Part shown: positions 61,296 to 64,000 of the stretch, one piece after another
How positions within the stretch are numbered: position 1 is the stretch's first letter
Layout of the letters: each line of letters opens with the position of its first letter
NCBI GenBank assembly: GCA_028551475.1
Contig: CM052361.1
Coordinates: 24,069,491-24,133,490 of the forward strand
Length of the DNA: 64,000 nt
Direction of reading: 5' to 3'
Source: Casuarina equisetifolia
Lineage: Eukaryota; Streptophyta; Magnoliopsida; Fagales; Casuarinaceae
Position numbers and translations under genes: made by a program
The notes under the pieces: model-generated
Databases searched by the model: none
Seen by the model: the letters and a program-made list of their open reading frames with translations, nothing else
Told to the model about the DNA's origin: nothing

Positions 61296-63546
61296 TCAAC
61301 TCTTCTTGGCAATGAAGGGGAAACAAATATCCTCCAGCTCCTTCATCCTCTTCTCAAACTCATGCGCCTCGACATGCGGGCTCCTTTCAAGCCAGTGGAT
61401 CGTCTGATCAATTGCGTCTTCCGTCTTTTCCAAAGCGTTCTTCACTTCTCTGATTTTGTATTTCAGGTAATAAGCGCAGTTTTCGAGTGCATTCTTCGCC
61501 TCAACCTTCGCCCGATCCTCCTTGTCGTCGGCCATGGGCTTCTCCCCCTCCGATGCCTCGTTCTTAATCTCCTTTGCCTGAGTCTCCTTAAAGTTGTTCT
61601 GAATCTGGTCAATCGTCAGGTTGCAGACGCGTTCTAGTTCGATTATCTTGTCCTCGAATTCTTCGGCATCCGCCAGCTGGTTCTGTTCGAGCCAATCGAT
61701 AGCTCCCGCAATCGCATCTTCCATCTTCTTCTTGTAGGAAACAGGGATCTTAGCTACTAACTTTTCGTCGTTGAAGGTGTTCCTCATGTTATAAGCGTAG
61801 TTCTCCAGTTTGTTCTTGGCCTCGACCTTCTTCTTATGATCTTCGTCCTCTGCCTTGTACTTTTTGGCCTCCTGGACCATCTTCTCAATCTCTTCCGTAG
61901 AGAGTCCGCCACTGCCACCGGCGATTCTAATATTTTTCTTCAGTCCAGTGGTTCTATCCTGGGCAGAGACAACCAAAATACCGCTGGCATCTATCTCAAA
62001 GCGCACATAGATTTCGGTAACTCCTCTCGGAGCAGGAGCAATTCCAGATAGCTCGAATTCGCCGAGCAAGTTGTTCTCACGGATCCTGCTACGTTCACCC
62101 TCGTAAACCTGAATCCGCATGTTCGACTGGTAATCAAAAGAGGTCCAGAATGCCTGCTCCCTCTTACAGGGAATTTTGGTGTCCTTCGGAACCACAACAG
62201 TCATGACGCCTCCAGCAGTTCCCAAACCGAGGGATAGAGGAATAACATCCAGGCACATAATGTCCTGCACCTTCTCATGACTCTCACCGGCGAGAATCGC
62301 AGCCTGAACAGCGGCGCCACACGCAACGGCCTCGTCGGAATTAATCCTTTTGCAGAACTCCTTCCCGTCGAAGAACTCCTGCAACAATTTCTGAACCTTG
62401 TGGATCCTCGTGGAGCCTCCAACCAGAACGACTTCATTGACACTGCTCTTATGAATCTTCGCATCCCTCAAACATTTTTCCACAGGTTCCATACACTTCA
62501 TGAACAAATCCATGTTAAGCTCCTCAAACCTTGCCCGGCTGATGTTCGAGTAAAAGTCAATACCATCGTACAAAGAACTAATCTCGATCGTCGTTCGAGT
62601 ATTAGTTGAGAGGATCCTCTTAGCCCTTTCACAAGCAGCCGACAGCTTCCGAAGAGCCTTCCCTCCTGTAATGTTCTTCTTATGCTTGGCGTTGAATTCT
62701 TGAACGAAATGGTTCACCATTCTGCTGTCAAAATCTTCGCCTCCCAACTGGGTATCCCCGGCAGTAGCTTTCACTTCAAAGATTCCCTCTTCAATGGTGA
62801 GAAGCGAGACATCTAGCTTTCCACCACCAAGATCAAAGATGAGCACGTTCTTCTTGCCGTTGCCGTCTTTCCTGTCAAGCCCATATGCAATGGCAGCAGC
62901 AGTCGGCTCGTTGATAAGACGCATCACATTCAGGCCTGCAATGAAACCAGCATTTATCGTTGCTTGACGCTGCGAGTGGTTGAAACGAGCAGGGACGGAA
63001 ATCACAGCGCGCTTGATCTCTGAACCGCAGTAAGCCTCGGCAATCTCCTTCAGCTTTGTGAGAATCATTGAAGAGATTTCTTCTGCCAAAAACCGCTTTT
63101 CCTCGTTCTTGTAGTTAACCACTGTAACGGGCCTCTGATTATGGTCGGGAATCACCTTGAACGGCCAATATTTCATGCCGTGTTGCACGGAGGCGTCGCC
63201 GAATCGCCTTCCGATCAAACGTTTAGAATCTTCACACCGCCGACATTTGCATCAAGAAAACAAATAAACTATTCCATTAGAAACCATTTGAATGAAAGTC
63301 AGGCATAACAGAACAAGAAACTCAAAACTCACCAAAGACGGTGTTGGCAGGGTTCATGGCCGCCTGTTCTCTCGCCGCATCACCTATCAGCCGGTGACTC
63401 TCAGTGAAAGCCACATAAGATGGTATCTTCCGGTTCCCAAATTCATCGGATATGAATTCCACCCTGTTCCGTCGCCAAACTGCCACACACGAGTAACATG
63501 TTCCCAAATCGATCCCGATCGCCGGACCCTCGACTTCCCCGGCCAT
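61296..63546 (-). CDS. divergent double-lid HSP70 (gene G)
   Basis: Exons 63333-63546 and 61296-63229, intron only 103 bp in the conserved codon, 715 aa. The ATPase domain keeps Asp10, Thr13, Lys71 and E-P-T. Lys56 is Arg, which could keep the inter-lobe salt bridge. P-A-Y-F-N-D is P-A-R-F-N-H and the phosphate loop is D-L-G-G-G-K-L-D (Thr204 to Lys), as in gene D. Linker D-I-M-C-L-D. The substrate domain resembles HSC70 ([17 protein letters not shown]). Lid 1, a short acidic linker ([10 protein letters not shown]) and lid 2 follow; the protein stops at I-A-K-K-S directly after lid 2. No tail and no EEVD. It is separated from the array by 21 kb that contain the ANK-PGG gene and retroelements. 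The frame is intact. Confidence 0.92.
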
Positions 63547-63635
63547 ATCGAACAAAACAGAGCCGTTCACCCTCGATCCCGATCAAGCAGACTTGTTAGC
63601 TTTCAAGTTTCTTGGATTGAAATGAAGAAGGCAAT

Positions 63636-63670
63636 GAAAGAAAAAAAGAGAAAGAAAGAAAGAAAGAAAG
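63636..63670. repeat. (GAAA)n microsatellite upstream of gene G
   Basis: A purine-only GAAA run about 100 bp upstream of the ATG of gene G, pyrimidine-rich on the transcribed minus strand, probably in its 5' UTR or core promoter. Confidence 0.85.
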
Positions 63671-64000
63671 GGTTTTAATTTCCGGTCTATCGTGTACGTC
63701 CACACTAACTTGCACGTCCATTAAAAAAAACATAATGTTAGGGTTTTTGTTTAATATTTCTATATTAAAATTCTACTTCTCAATTTAACAAAATGAAAAT
63801 GTATATATTATGTATTTATGAATCAAATAGTTCTACTAAATAAAGAAAGTATACTACATAAAAGTAGAAATATGATGCCTAGGAACCATGAATGGTCAGG
63901 TCCCAATTATTAATTTGATTAACCAGAAATAAATGGGAATATTTGATAGCATTTTCTATCAAAATAGATGATAAAAACTACAGTAAGATGTAATCTTAAT
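63671..64000. other. upstream flank of gene G
   Basis: AT-rich. No TATA box or perfect heat-shock element that I can support, and no other gene. Confidence 0.4.

Overview
This is nuclear DNA of a flowering plant, most likely a eudicot. The evidence is split genes with GT-AG introns, Ty1/copia retrotransposons primed from a Met-tRNA-type site, a plant ANK-PGG membrane protein gene and plant-type cytosolic HSC70. I cannot name the species. As I recall it, Arabidopsis chromosome 5 also has an HSP20-like gene directly beside HSC70 genes, so the left edge looks like conserved synteny.

Layout. (1) 1-492 is the 3' part of an HSP20-like gene on the + strand. (2) 1579-39628 is a minus-strand tandem array of HSP70 genes: canonical HSC70 (A, 1579-4290); a dead divergent copy (B, 5708-8684); an orphan HSC70 first exon (A', 13410-13620); and intact divergent copies C (14213-16856), D (30188-32568), E (33608-36298) and F (37098-39628). 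A seventh full member, G (61296-63546), lies 21 kb further on. (3) Retroelement fossils separate the genes. They include two solo LTRs, a 2.1 kb non-coding LTR element whose two LTRs point in opposite directions (8708-10832), a very old copia relic (about 19.7-29.2 kb) and a copia fragment (41.35-43.5 kb). Within the span of the old relic lies a processed pseudogene of DNA topoisomerase VI subunit A, with its N-terminal part present three times in tandem. (4) 44075-46816 is a two-exon ankyrin/PGG membrane protein gene. (5) 49433-56666 is a complete-length but broken Ty1/copia element with 689-bp LTRs, followed by copia scraps and a repeat shared with a foldback structure at 40.1-41.3 kb.

Main biological point. 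Gene A is a textbook HSC70: full ATPase motifs, one lid and a C-terminal EEVD. Genes B-G form a separate divergent group with the same intron position. C, E, F and G, and ancestrally B and D, carry a second copy of the C-terminal helical lid joined by a charged, low-complexity linker, and none ends in EEVD. All six share replacements at positions tied to nucleotide exchange (Lys56), J-protein docking (Tyr149/Asp152) and the interdomain linker (third Leu to Cys). Some also lose ATPase residues: Thr204 to Lys in D and G; Thr13 to Asn and a changed Gly-rich loop in E. Long uninterrupted reading frames in C-G suggest selected proteins, possibly chaperone-derived holdases, scaffolds or regulators rather than ordinary foldases. 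Gene A has a perfect heat-shock element; B, C and E share a different TATA-type promoter block in which I see none.
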